Origin: Andreprevotia sp. IGB-42
GTDB taxonomy: Bacteria > Pseudomonadota > Gammaproteobacteria > Burkholderiales > Chitinibacteraceae
Assembly (NCBI RefSeq): GCF_009848685.1
Contig: NZ_WXTX01000014.1
Coordinates: 1-64,000 of the forward strand
DNA: 64,000 bases
Direction of reading: 5' to 3'
The notes beneath the pieces were generated by a model. It was not told the origin of the DNA. It did not search any database and worked only from the letters and a program-made list of their open reading frames with translations. The first letter of the stretch is position 1; the number at the start of each line of letters is the position of its first letter. This document shows, piece by piece, positions 8,506 to 17,060 of this stretch. The position numbers and the translations under genes were made by a program.

Positions 8506-9156
8506 ATGAACAAGGAAACGCGCCGCATCTTCTATCAGCGGCTGGCCGATCTCGACCCCAACCCCACCACCGAGCTGCACTACACCACGCCGTTCGAGCT
8601 GCTGACTGCCGTACTGCTGTCCGCGCAGGCTACCGATGTGGGCGTCAACAAGGCCACCAAGCGCTTGTTTCCGGTAGCCAATACACCGGAAACCATTCTT
8701 GCGCTCGGCCAGGAAGGGCTGGAAGGCTATATCGCCACCATCGGCCTTTATCGCAGCAAGGCCAAACACCTGCTGGAAACCTGTCGCATCCTGATCGAAA
8801 AGCACGGCAGCGAGGTACCGCATGATCGGGGGTCGCTGGAAGCACTGCCCGGCGTGGGCCGCAAGACGGCCAATGTGGTGATGAATACCGCGTTTGGCGA
8901 AGCTACCATCGCGGTGGATACGCATATCTTCCGCGTCTCCAACCGTACCGGGCTGGCGCCCGGCAAGGATGTGACCGCGGTCGAGCACAAGCTGATGAAG
9001 GTCACGCCGCTGGAATTCCGCCTCAATGCACACCACTGGCTGATCCTGCATGGCCGCTATATCTGCAAGGCGCGCCGGCCGGAGTGCTGGCGTTGCGCAG
9101 TGGCGGACGTGTGCGATTACAGGGCCAAGGAAATGACGCCGCCCAAGGGCCGCTGA
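8506..9156 (+). CDS. nth: Endonuclease III
   Basis: Nth is a DNA N-glycosylase/AP lyase that removes oxidised pyrimidines in base-excision repair. The 216 residues contain the helix-hairpin-helix LPGVGRKTANVVM with the catalytic lysine at about residue 120, and the catalytic aspartate in AVDTHIFRVSNR at about 138. A C-terminal 4Fe-4S cluster motif C-X6-C-X2-C-X5-C is visible in CKARRPECWRCAVADVC. Length and motifs are complete, so the enzyme should be active. The gene starts three bases after DUF2164. Confidence 0.97.
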   Translation: MNKETRRIFYQRLADLDPNPTTELHYTTPFELLTAVLLSAQATDVGVNKATKRLFPVANTPETILALGQEGLEGYIATIGLYRSKAKHLLETCRILIEKHGSEVPHDRGSLEALPGVGRKTANVVMNTAFGEATIAVDTHIFRVSNRTGLAPGKDVTAVEHKLMKVTPLEFRLNAHHWLILHGRYICKARRPECWRCAVADVCDYRAKEMTPPKGR

Positions 9157-9261
9157 CGCCACACGGGTCCGGCGCACTTGCAGCAGCCATGCTGGCGGGA
9201 TACTGTATGGCCGCCGTAAGCATCAAGCTGGCACACGACTAACAATAACTTCGGTGACTTC

Positions 9262-9849
9262 ATGCATCCCGCGCTCGCGCAGAACCAGTTTTTTGTCAAA
9301 GAACACGTCGGCATGTTCAAAGCCGCCAACAATTTCGATATCTATGACCCGGCCACCAACCGCATCGTGCTGGAATGCCGCGAGCCGGATCTGGGCATGG
9401 TTACCAAGGTGTTCCGCTTTACCGACTACAAGCGCCATACCCCGTTCGATATCCGCATCACCACCCCCACCGGTGGCCCGGTGGTGCGCGTGCAACGCGG
9501 CGTGTCATTTTTCCGCTCGCGTATCGAAGTGCTGGATGAGCGCGATCAGCTGATCGGCACCTTCCAGCAAAAACTGCTGAGCCTGGGCGGCAAGTTCGAG
9601 ATCCTCGATGCCAAGGGCAACTCGCTATGCTGGTTGAAAGGCAAATGGACCAGTTGGGAATTCAACTTCGAAAAAGACGGCAAGCAGTTTGCCTCCGTTT
9701 CCAAGAAGTGGGCCGGTATCGGCAAGGAGCTGTTCACCAGCGCCGACAACTACATGCTGTCCATCGACCCGACCGTGCCGGCCGATTCCCCGCTGCGCCA
9801 GCTGATCATTGCCGCAGTGATGTGTATCGACATGGTGCTGAAAGAGTAA
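9262..9849 (+). CDS. Phospholipid scramblase/LURP-one-like protein
   Basis: The 195-residue protein resembles the bacterial scramblase-related (LURP-one/Tubby-like C-terminal) family. It begins HPALAQNQFFVKEHVGMFK, has repeated beta-strand pairs such as YDPATNRIVLECREP and PFDIRITTPTGGPVVRVQRG, the segment IGTFQQKLLSLGGKFEILDA, and ends in a hydrophobic segment LRQLIIAAVMCIDMVL. Eukaryotic relatives bind membranes and calcium; the bacterial role is not known and need not be lipid flipping. It stands alone with a good terminator behind it. The start at 9262 gives the family's usual N-terminus. Confidence 0.8.
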   Translation: MHPALAQNQFFVKEHVGMFKAANNFDIYDPATNRIVLECREPDLGMVTKVFRFTDYKRHTPFDIRITTPTGGPVVRVQRGVSFFRSRIEVLDERDQLIGTFQQKLLSLGGKFEILDAKGNSLCWLKGKWTSWEFNFEKDGKQFASVSKKWAGIGKELFTSADNYMLSIDPTVPADSPLRQLIIAAVMCIDMVLKE

Positions 9850-9870
9850 GTACTTCAGCGCTGACCAAGG

Positions 9871-9893
9871 ACGGGGGCGCGGCCCCCGTTTTT
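9871..9893 (+). terminator. Rho-independent terminator after the scramblase-like gene
   Basis: The sequence ACGGGGGC-GCG-GCCCCCGT followed by TTTT forms a strong GC stem with a short loop and a T run, 21 bases after the stop codon. Confidence 0.88.
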
Positions 9894-10145
9894 CATTCCC
9901 CGTTGCCAGCCGCATCTGTATCGTATTGACGCGGGCCGGAACAGGAAAAGGCGCGGGGAAGCATGCATTTCGTGAATTGGCGCCAGCAAAAAACCCCAGC
10001 AAGGCATTGATTTAAAAAGGCATCAATCGTCCCATCCGGTCAGCCGTGAACACAGCACTGCCAGCAGCTTCCCGCCTGCACCTTCTCTTGTCACAGTGGC
10101 GCACGGCGCAAAAAGCGCCCGACAAAACATTCGAGGATGGAGACA

Positions 10146-11804
10146 ATGCGTTCACTTGACTTATGGATGCTGGCAGCCGTGCCGGCAATCATCGTGGCGG
10201 CACCCGCCATGGCGGCACCGGCATGGAACAGCGGCACGATTTATACCGGCGGCGAAATCGTCAGCTATGCCGGCAAGGACTGGAAAGCCAAATGGTGGAC
10301 CCAGAACAATGTGCCGGGTGCAGACCAATGGGGCCCATGGGAACTGCAGACAGTGGTACCGGTCACCCCGACCCCGACCATCAAGCCGACCAGCACACCC
10401 ACTCCGGTCGTCACCAGCACACCGACGCCAACCGTCAAGCCGGTTACTCCTACACCGACCACAACACCGACGCCGACCGCCAAACCGGTCACACCCACAC
10501 CGACCGTGACCCCGACACCGGTCAACGGCTGCGTACCATGGTTGAGCGCACCCGCCTATGTGTCCAGCAATTGCGTGATCTACAACGGCAACCTGTACCG
10601 CGCCAAGTGGTGGACACAGGGCGCAGTGCCAGGTGCAGATCCATGGGGCCCGTGGGAGCTGATCGGCCCGGCCACATCGCCGACACCTACCGTGACCGCC
10701 ACGCCGACACCGGTGATTACCACCACCCCGACCCCCGTCATCACCGGCACCCCCCTGCCACAGGTGCCGGCGCGCATCGGGGCGGTGAAAGTGGACACCT
10801 GGCGCAATGGCGCCACCGGCGCATATTCGATGGTGCACGATGATTTCTGCTCCGGCGGCACCATAACGCCAAGCCAGATCAACATTGCCGATCCGGAACT
10901 GACCAAGCGTGGCCTGGTTGCTGCGTTTGCCACCATCACCGGCTGGTGCAATGCCGGCAACTGGAGCTCGGCCAAGACCTTCATCGCCCACGGCCATGAA
11001 ATCGCCAGCCATTCGCGCAATCACCCTGCTGGCAGCACCACCGATGCCGCATGGGTAAGCAGCGCGGAAATCAACGGTTCGCTCAACGATATCGCAACCA
11101 ACCTGGATGGTTATCAGGCCACTTACTTCGTATGGCCCAACGATACCGCTACCGATGCGGCAGCGACCTATCTGCGTGCGCAACCAGGTTATCTGGGCGG
11201 CCGGGCAACCAATCGTGATCTGGGTGGCAACAACATCGAATACATCGGCTTGCCAGCAGGTGTGAATCCAGCCAATTTCGCTGATCCGTATTTTGTGAAA
11301 TGGGATCTGTTCACACGCAGCGGCATCTACTCGCTGTACCCGCAAGGCAGCGAAATCCTCAACCTGCATGTAGATGCGGCCATTGCACAGGGCGGCTGGG
11401 CCACACGGACCATGCACGGCATAAGCGATACCGCCACAACCGCAGATGGCTACGAGCCGGTACCGGTAGCACGCTATACCGGCCACCTCGACTACGTGAA
11501 ATCCAAGGTCGATGCCGGTCTGTTGTGGGTAGCCACGCCATCCACAGTGATCCGCTACCGCTTTGCCCGTGACTACTGCGCACCGGTGCTGAGCAGCAAC
11601 GGCGGCCAGGCCAACTTCCCGGCGACCGATGCCAACTGCGTGAAGTACGCAACACCGCTCTCGCTCGAGCTGTCGGTAGCAGGTGCTGGCGTAGTGTTCT
11701 GGCAGGCAGGCAACGTACTGCCGGCCAAGGCACTGGGCAACGGCGTGTATCGCGTGGATGCCTTGCCGACCGCAGGCGCAGTCACCGCGACCAGCAACCC
11801 GTAA
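10146..11804 (+). CDS. Secreted polysaccharide deacetylase-like protein with two carbohydrate-binding modules
   Basis: The 552-residue precursor has a signal peptide (cut after about MAAPAMA), then a CBM5/12-type chitin-binding-like module (about 26-62: WNSGTIYTGGEIVSYAGKDW, KAKWWTQ, PGADQWGPWE). A Thr-Pro-rich linker of about 65 residues follows, then a second copy of the module (about 130-175: YNGNLYRAKWWTQ, PGADPWGPWE) and a second TP linker. The catalytic-like domain (about 210-470) has AYSMVHDDFC and IAHGHEIASHSRNH, which fit the NodB-type metal triad, and a final all-beta tail follows. It probably deacetylates chitin or a related glycan outside the cell. The GGATGGAG ribosome binding site favours ATG 10146 over 10137. 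A terminator lies directly downstream. Confidence 0.85.
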   Translation: MRSLDLWMLAAVPAIIVAAPAMAAPAWNSGTIYTGGEIVSYAGKDWKAKWWTQNNVPGADQWGPWELQTVVPVTPTPTIKPTSTPTPVVTSTPTPTVKPVTPTPTTTPTPTAKPVTPTPTVTPTPVNGCVPWLSAPAYVSSNCVIYNGNLYRAKWWTQGAVPGADPWGPWELIGPATSPTPTVTATPTPVITTTPTPVITGTPLPQVPARIGAVKVDTWRNGATGAYSMVHDDFCSGGTITPSQINIADPELTKRGLVAAFATITGWCNAGNWSSAKTFIAHGHEIASHSRNHPAGSTTDAAWVSSAEINGSLNDIATNLDGYQATYFVWPNDTATDAAATYLRAQPGYLGGRATNRDLGGNNIEYIGLPAGVNPANFADPYFVKWDLFTRSGIYSLYPQGSEILNLHVDAAIAQGGWATRTMHGISDTATTADGYEPVPVARYTGHLDYVKSKVDAGLLWVATPSTVIRYRFARDYCAPVLSSNGGQANFPATDANCVKYATPLSLELSVAGAGVVFWQAGNVLPAKALGNGVYRVDALPTAGAVTATSNP

Positions 11805-11823
11805 AACAGCACGGAGCAATTGA

Positions 11824-11860
11824 AAACGGCGGCAGGCTCAGGCCTGTCGCCGTTTTTTTT
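11824..11860 (+). terminator. Rho-independent terminator after the deacetylase gene
   Basis: AAAACGGCGGCAGGC and GCCTGTCGCCGTTTT form a long stem (one G-T pair) with a short loop and a run of eight T, 19 bases after the stop. Confidence 0.9.
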
Positions 11861-11899
11861 GCAAAACCGACAGCCGGCCCGGCAATGCTGCTTGGCGGC

Positions 11900-12804
11900 T
11901 CAGCTCTCCAGCAGCGTATGGAAGATGTAGTGCTCCAGCAGCAGGCGCTCCATCATGCCCGGCTCCACGAACTCCACCCCGGCCTGCCCATCGGCACGGC
12001 TGGCATTGCGCACCTCGGCCTTGATGGCCAGCGTGTGCTCGATACCGGCAGCGGGCAGGCGGAACGCCAGTTGCACGCCAGTGCCTGCGTGCAGTACGGC
12101 AGTACGGCAGTACTCACCAGCATGGCGCCACCGGCAGACAGGTTGATGATGCGCGCCGGCACCATGGCATCGCCCACGGTCAGGCTGGCAATCACATCGA
12201 TATCCACCCGCTGACCCTTGCGCAGTTGCTGGCGCTGCATCTGCTCGGGAAAGCTCAGGATCACATGCGGCACCGGTGTGAAAGTGACCTTGTTCACGGT
12301 ACAGCTGAACGCCACCACATCACGCCCGGCCAGTGTGCGCAGCGACAGCGTTTCCCCTTCGCGGAACGGCAGCACCGCACCTTGCGCGTTCACGCTGCTG
12401 AGGAATACCGCGCTTTTATCCACCCAGCCGATCAGCCGCACACTGGTCTTGGGCCGCCCGCCGCTGCCGCTCTCGCCCAGTTGCAGCCAGGTCCCGGGCA
12501 GCAGCTTCAGCTCCGGCAACACCTTGCGTTCGGCTTGCGAGCTGTCCGCTGCGCGCACCGGCGGTGGTGCAGCGGCTTCGCGCGGCGTCACCCGCGCACC
12601 ACCGGCGCTGGCCGGCTTGCGCAATGCATTCCATTGCGGGTTGGCATAATGGCCCAGCGTTTGCAGCGTGCTCAGCAATTCAGCATTGCGTATCACCTGC
12701 CCGGCGGAAACCAGCAGCGTGCCCTGCGGATCGAACACTGCGTAGGGCACGGGCTGGCCCAGTTGAAGATCCTGTTTGCGCACGGGCAATAATTGTTCGG
12801 GCAT
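11900..12804 (-). pseudogene. PilZ-domain c-di-GMP receptor gene frameshifted by an 8-bp duplication
   Basis: From ATG 12804 the frame encodes MPEQLLPVRKQDLQLGQPVP, a flagellar-brake-like N-terminal region (about 100-190), and a PilZ domain with the c-di-GMP-binding pair RKGQR (arginines about 220-224) and NLSAGG (about 247). Just after GGAMLVS the frame enters nearly three copies of an 8-base unit (12092-12113), then runs into unrelated sequence and stops at 11953 (283 residues). Removing one unit restores a natural PilZ tail (GTGVQLAFRLP, VRNASRADGQAGVEFVEPGM, LLLEHYIFHTLLES) ending at TGA 11900-11902. The protein as read lacks the last beta strands and is probably non-functional. It is divergent from the rep-like helicase gene. 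Confidence 0.85.
12092..12113. repeat. 8-bp tandem repeat, 2.75 copies, inside the PilZ gene
   Basis: The unit CAGTACGG occurs at 12092-12099 and 12100-12107, followed by CAGTAC at 12108-12113. Two-unit and three-unit forms differ by 8 bases and therefore change the reading frame of the PilZ gene. Slipped-strand mispairing is the likely origin. Confidence 0.95.
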
Positions 12805-12937
12805 GGCGATATCGTTGTCAGGCGTTGAACGGGAATACGGAAATCCGCTTTCGGTACAAGCAGATAGCTTACACCAGCTAAGCCATACCGCTGCAATACA
12901 TTGCCGACAAGCGCAGGCAGGGTGCAACCATCGCGCG

Positions 12938-12946
12938 TGCTAGAAT
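12938..12946 (+). promoter_or_regulatory. Extended -10 promoter element of the rep-like helicase gene
   Basis: TGCTAGAAT matches an extended -10 (TGnTATAAT-like) 40 bases before ATG 12987. I see no good -35 element. The same GTGCTAGAAT string precedes the aminotransferase gene at 30332-30341. Confidence 0.5.
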
Positions 12947-12986
12947 CGCCGCTTGCATCAAGCCCTTGTTTTGTCGAGTTTTCCCC

Positions 12987-14981
12987 ATGCTCCATCTGCT
13001 CAATCCCGCCCAGCGCGCCGCCGTACAGTATCTGGATGGCCCCTGCCTGGTCCTTGCCGGCGCGGGCTCCGGCAAAACACGTGTGATCACGCAGAAAATT
13101 GCCTACCTGATCGAGAAGGCCGGCATGGATGCCCGCAATATCGCCGCCATCACCTTTACCAACAAGGCTGCGCGCGAAATGAACGAGCGCGTGGGCCACC
13201 TGATGGATGCGCCGCGGCTGCGCGGCCTGACGGTCTCCACTTTCCATAGCCTGGGCATGCGCATCCTGCGCGAGGAAGCACGCCACCTGGGCTACAAGCC
13301 GCAGTTCTCCATCCTCGATAGCGCCGATGCCGGCAAGATCATCAGCGACACGCTGGGCACCACCGACAAACAGCTGATCCGCAGCGCGGTCAGCCGCATT
13401 TCCACGCTGAAGACCGACCGCATCTCGCCGGACCGCGCCATCCTGATGGCCGAATCGGAAGGCGAGCTGCACCTGGCACGCGTATACCGCATCTACCAGG
13501 ACACACTGATGGCCTATCAGGCAGTCGACTTCGACGACCTGATCCGCCTGCCGGTAGACCTGTTCGAACAGAACGCCGAAGTATTGAAGAAATGGCAGCA
13601 ACGGCTACGCTACCTGCTGATCGACGAATATCAGGACACCAACATCACCCAGTACCTGATGGTGAAGCTGCTGACCGACATCACCGGCCAGTTCACAGCG
13701 GTGGGCGACGACGACCAGAGTATCTATGCATGGCGCGGCGCGGACATGGAAAACCTGCGCAAGCTGCAGGTGGACTTCCCCAAGCTGCACGTGATCAAGC
13801 TGGAACAGAACTACCGCTCGGTGGCACGCATCCTCAAGTGTGCGAACGCGGTCATTGCCAACAACCCCAAGCTGTTCGAGAAAACGCTGTGGTCCGACCT
13901 GGGCATCGGCGACCCGATCCAGGTGGTGGAGTGCAAAAGCGAAGAGCACGAGGCCGAGCTGGTGGCGATGAAACTGCTGGCGCACAAGTTCGAAGCCAAT
14001 ACCAGCTACAAGGATTACGCCATCCTGTACCGCGGCAACCACCAGGCGCGCATCATCGAAACCGCGTTGCGCACCCACAAGATCCCCTACCTGATTTCCG
14101 GCGGGCAAAGCTTTTTCGACCGCGCCGAGATCAAGGACGTGCTGGCCTACCTGCGGCTGGTGGCCAACGAGAACGACGATCCCGCCTTCATCCGCGCGGT
14201 GACCACGCCCAAGCGCGGCGTGGGCAATATCACGCTGGAGCGGCTGGGCGCCTATGCGGCAGACCGGCAGATCTCGTTCTTCCAGGCAGTCTATGAAGAA
14301 GGTTTCATCTGGCAGGTGCAGGCCACGCAGTACGAGCCGCTGAAGACCTTCTGCGATTTCATCGGCCGGCTGCAGTACCGCGCACCGCGCGAACCCGCCG
14401 GCCAGGTGCTGAACGAGCTGCTGGAAGCCATCGACTACGAAACCTGGCTGTACGACAGTGACGAGCCCAAACCGGCCGAGGGTAAGTGGAAGAACGTGCT
14501 CGAATTCGTGCAGTGGGTAACGCGCCAGGGCGAAGAAAAAGGCAAGGATCTGATCGAGATCGTGCAGACCATCGCGCTGATCACCATGCTGGAAGGGCGG
14601 GATGAAGAAGACGTCGATGCATTGAAGATGTCCACACTGCACGCCAGCAAGGGGCTGGAATACCCGCACGTGTTCCTGATCGGCTGCGAGGAAGACATCC
14701 TGCCGCATGCCAACTCGATAGAAGGCGGCATGGTGGAAGAAGAGCGCCGGCTGATGTACGTGGGCATCACCCGCGCGCAGCGCACGCTCACCATTACCTA
14801 TTGCGGCAAGCGCAAGCGCGCCGGAGAATGGCAGGTGACCGAGCCCAGCCGCTTCCTCAAGGAGCTGCCGGCCGAGGATATCCGCGTCTCGGGGCGTCTG
14901 GCCGGCGGCAAGCCCGAGCAGGCCATCAGCAAAACCGAGGGCCGCGCCATGCTGGCGGGCCTGCTGGCAAAATTGAGCTGA
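12987..14981 (+). CDS. rep: Rep-type superfamily 1 DNA helicase
   Basis: This is a 664-residue ATP-dependent 3'-5' helicase of the UvrD/Rep family. Motifs in order are Q-motif LNPAQRAAV, Walker A GAGSGKT, motif Ia TFTNKAAREM, motif Ib STFHSLG, Walker B LLIDEYQDTN, motif III GDDDQSIYAWRGA, motif IV EQNYRS, motif V STLHASKGLEYP and motif VI RRLMYVGITRAQ. Length and the DEYQDTN pattern fit Rep, which clears proteins ahead of replication forks, better than UvrD, which is usually longer. ATG 12987 gives MLHLLNPAQ; the upstream in-frame start adds a non-homologous leader. It is divergent from the PilZ gene and followed by rpsT with its own promoter. Confidence 0.92.
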   Translation: MLHLLNPAQRAAVQYLDGPCLVLAGAGSGKTRVITQKIAYLIEKAGMDARNIAAITFTNKAAREMNERVGHLMDAPRLRGLTVSTFHSLGMRILREEARHLGYKPQFSILDSADAGKIISDTLGTTDKQLIRSAVSRISTLKTDRISPDRAILMAESEGELHLARVYRIYQDTLMAYQAVDFDDLIRLPVDLFEQNAEVLKKWQQRLRYLLIDEYQDTNITQYLMVKLLTDITGQFTAVGDDDQSIYAWRGADMENLRKLQVDFPKLHVIKLEQNYRSVARILKCANAVIANNPKLFEKTLWSDLGIGDPIQVVECKSEEHEAELVAMKLLAHKFEANTSYKDYAILYRGNHQARIIETALRTHKIPYLISGGQSFFDRAEIKDVLAYLRLVANENDDPAFIRAVTTPKRGVGNITLERLGAYAADRQISFFQAVYEEGFIWQVQATQYEPLKTFCDFIGRLQYRAPREPAGQVLNELLEAIDYETWLYDSDEPKPAEGKWKNVLEFVQWVTRQGEEKGKDLIEIVQTIALITMLEGRDEEDVDALKMSTLHASKGLEYPHVFLIGCEEDILPHANSIEGGMVEEERRLMYVGITRAQRTLTITYCGKRKRAGEWQVTEPSRFLKELPAEDIRVSGRLAGGKPEQAISKTEGRAMLAGLLAKLS

Positions 14982-14997
14982 TTTTCGCGCTTGATTC

Positions 14998-15026
14998 TTG
15001 CATCGGCAGGACGAAGCAGTTATCAT
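14998..15026 (+). promoter_or_regulatory. Sigma-70 promoter of rpsT
   Basis: TTGCAT (14998-15003), a 17-base spacer and TATCAT (15021-15026) form a good promoter ending 73 bases before the rpsT start. The transcript would have a leader of about 65 bases. Confidence 0.75.
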
Positions 15027-15099
15027 CGCGGGTTTCCGAGTGTGCCGTTCCGGCCTACCGGGACTCGTACATTTCATTTCCAAGATTGGAGTTCAAGAC

Positions 15100-15363
15100 A
15101 TGGCTAACAGCGCCCAAGCTCGCAAGCGTGCGCGTCAGGCTGAACAAGCCCGCCAACACAATGCCAGCCAACGTTCGGCATTCCGCACCGCAGTGAAAAA
15201 GGTGCTGAAGGCAATTGAAGCTGGCGACAAGACCGCCGCACAAGCAGTATTCCAGCAATCTGTCAGCATCATCGACAGCATTGCCGACAAGAACATCTTC
15301 CACAAGAACAAGGCCGCTCGCCACAAGAGCCGCCTGTCCGCCGCCATCAAGGCGCTGGCCTGA
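15100..15363 (+). CDS. rpsT: 30S ribosomal protein S20
   Basis: The 87-residue, strongly basic helical protein begins [20 protein letters not shown] and ends [11 protein letters not shown], the standard S20 form. It binds 16S rRNA early in small-subunit assembly. Upstream there is a dedicated promoter and downstream a strong terminator, so it is monocistronic. The GGAG ribosome binding site 8 bases before ATG confirms the start. Confidence 0.98.
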   Translation: MANSAQARKRARQAEQARQHNASQRSAFRTAVKKVLKAIEAGDKTAAQAVFQQSVSIIDSIADKNIFHKNKAARHKSRLSAAIKALA

Positions 15364-15384
15364 TTCTTTGTCAGATGCTTCAAC

Positions 15385-15411
15385 AAAAAACCCGGCGCTG
15401 CCGGGTTTTTT
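15385..15411 (+). terminator. Rho-independent terminator of rpsT
   Basis: CCCGGC-GCT-GCCGGG is followed by six T and preceded by six A, 21 bases after the stop. Because of the A and T runs it can act in both directions. Confidence 0.92.
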
Positions 15412-15448
15412 GTTGCCTGCCGTATCGGCACCAGCGGTTCCTGACCCT

Positions 15449-15799
15449 TCAGAAACGCCGCGACAGCCGGAACGCTGGCAACAGCGTACGGTAATCCGTC
15501 TCCTCAAAATCCAGCCACACCCCATCCACGGTTTCGCTGGCATCTTCGAACCAGCAACTGATGCGCACGAAGCGCCCCAGCGCATGCCACAGGTGCGCCA
15601 CCATGCGCTCGGCAAACCAGCGCGGGGTTTCCTCGTGCAGCGCTACCTCCAGCTCCACCAGCAACAAGCACCCTCGCGGGTGTGGCTGGCGCATGGTGCG
15701 CAAGACCGGCAGGTGCTGGCGTGCCAGCTCGAGCAAAACAAGATCGATCTCGCGCGGCGATAGCGGGGCCAGGCTGATTTGCAATGGAATGGCGCTCAT
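15449..15799 (-). CDS. Conserved-looking hypothetical protein
   Basis: The 116-residue protein (MSAIPLQISLAPLSPREIDL...) has alternating strands and helices, no signal peptide or membrane segment, and aromatic-rich motifs WFAERMVAHLWHALGRF and SCWFEDASETVDGVWLDF. I do not recognise the family. It is convergent with rpsT and divergent from the response-regulator gene at 15917. The long open frame with balanced, folded-protein-like composition supports it being real. Confidence 0.6.
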   Translation of the reverse strand: MSAIPLQISLAPLSPREIDLVLLELARQHLPVLRTMRQPHPRGCLLLVELEVALHEETPRWFAERMVAHLWHALGRFVRISCWFEDASETVDGVWLDFEETDYRTLLPAFRLSRRF

Positions 15800-15916
15800 C
15801 CTGTCAGCTTAACACCGTGGTTTGCATACGCCAGCACCGGCCGTCCGGGAAAGCCTGTCACGCCAAAGGCTGCGTGCTGTGCTAGATTGGCGAAGCATCT
15901 GTAGAGAGCCTTTGCC

Positions 15917-17044
15917 ATGACGCAAGCAGCCACCGAACTCGCACCACTCCCGACCATCCTCATCATCGATGATTCGCGCATCGTGCGCGCCACGGTGAAG
16001 AAACACCTGTCCGAGCACTACACCGTGCTGGAAGAAGCCGATGGGGAAGCCGGCTGGCGCAGGCTGCAGAACGAGCCCGATGTGCAACTGGTGGTATCCG
16101 ACCTGACCATGCCCGAGCTGGATGGCATGGGCCTCCTGGCGCGCATCCGCGGCAGCGGCGAAGGCCGTCTGATGCAATTGCCGGTCATCATCATCTCGGG
16201 GGAAGAAGACGAAGAAACCAAGCGCCGCTGCGTGGAATGCGGTGCCAACGACTTCATTACCAAATCGACCGATCGCTCCGAGATGCTTGCGCGCGTCAAC
16301 GCCAACATCCAGCACGCGCAAACGCAGAAAGCACTCGAAACTGCGCGCAGCCAGCAGGCAGAAACCGCCACCACCGACCATACCGGCGCCGGCTCACACC
16401 ACCTGCTGACGATGCAGACCGAGCAATCGCTTGCGTTCGCGCACCGCCATCACAGCGAAGTAACCTTGCTGCTGATCGAAATCGACCGTTTCGGCCAGTT
16501 GCAGGACAAGCTGGGCACACGACTGGCCGAACAGATGCTGGGGCTGCTGGCCAAGCACCTGGGCGCCAAGCTGCGCCGCGAAGATACGCTGGCCCATGTG
16601 GAAGGCCCGCAATTTGCCGTGGTATCCCCGGGCACCACGCTGACCGAAGCCAGGATACTTGGTGAGCGCCTGCGGCTGGCCATTGCAGGTGCACGCGTGC
16701 ATTTCCGCGAAGAGCTGGTGCAGGTCACCGCCAGCATCGCGGCCGCCAATTCGATCCACGATGCGCAAACCAGTGCATCCGGTCTGTTTGCCGCCGCCAC
16801 GGATCGCCTGTATGCGGAAGCAGGCCAGAACCGTGTGGTGATTCCGGAAGGTGGCCCGGACCGCAATGCCGTGCCACTGCTGGCGGAGGCAGTACTGATG
16901 CTGCACAAGGGCATGACGGACGAAGTGAAGCCACATCTGCCTGCACTGATGAAAAACCTGTTGCCGCTGCTCAAGCTGGCCAATGGCGAAATGGGCCTGG
17001 GCTGGGATATCGCCGCGCTGGAGCAGGAGCCGGATCAGCCCTGA
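15917..17044 (+). CDS. Response regulator with degenerate GGDEF domain
   Basis: The 375-residue protein has a receiver domain (about 12-132) with acidic pair D18/D19, phospho-acceptor D62 in VVSDLTMPE, and K116 in FITKSTD, so it should be phosphorylated by a histidine kinase. A GGDEF-like domain follows (about 160-320), but the signature reads EGPQF where active diguanylate cyclases have GG(D/E)EF, so synthesis of c-di-GMP is unlikely. A C-terminal helical tail (about 325-375) follows. It may act as a sensor or as a partner of another cyclase. The gene is convergent with the EAL-GGDEF gene; the stop codons are 17 bases apart. No cognate kinase is adjacent. Confidence 0.85.
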   Translation: MTQAATELAPLPTILIIDDSRIVRATVKKHLSEHYTVLEEADGEAGWRRLQNEPDVQLVVSDLTMPELDGMGLLARIRGSGEGRLMQLPVIIISGEEDEETKRRCVECGANDFITKSTDRSEMLARVNANIQHAQTQKALETARSQQAETATTDHTGAGSHHLLTMQTEQSLAFAHRHHSEVTLLLIEIDRFGQLQDKLGTRLAEQMLGLLAKHLGAKLRREDTLAHVEGPQFAVVSPGTTLTEARILGERLRLAIAGARVHFREELVQVTASIAAANSIHDAQTSASGLFAAATDRLYAEAGQNRVVIPEGGPDRNAVPLLAEAVLMLHKGMTDEVKPHLPALMKNLLPLLKLANGEMGLGWDIAALEQEPDQP

Positions 17045-17060
17045 TCCGGATTTGCGCCAG

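Noticed and set aside
10161-11819. Long open frame antisense to the deacetylase gene (552 codons)
   Set aside because: GC-rich coding DNA produces long antisense frames. This one is rich in Arg, Gly and Cys, matches no domain pattern and lies wholly over a clear gene.
13605-15083. Long antisense frame over the helicase gene
   Set aside because: Composition rich in Gln, His and Leu without motifs; the plus-strand helicase motifs are complete.
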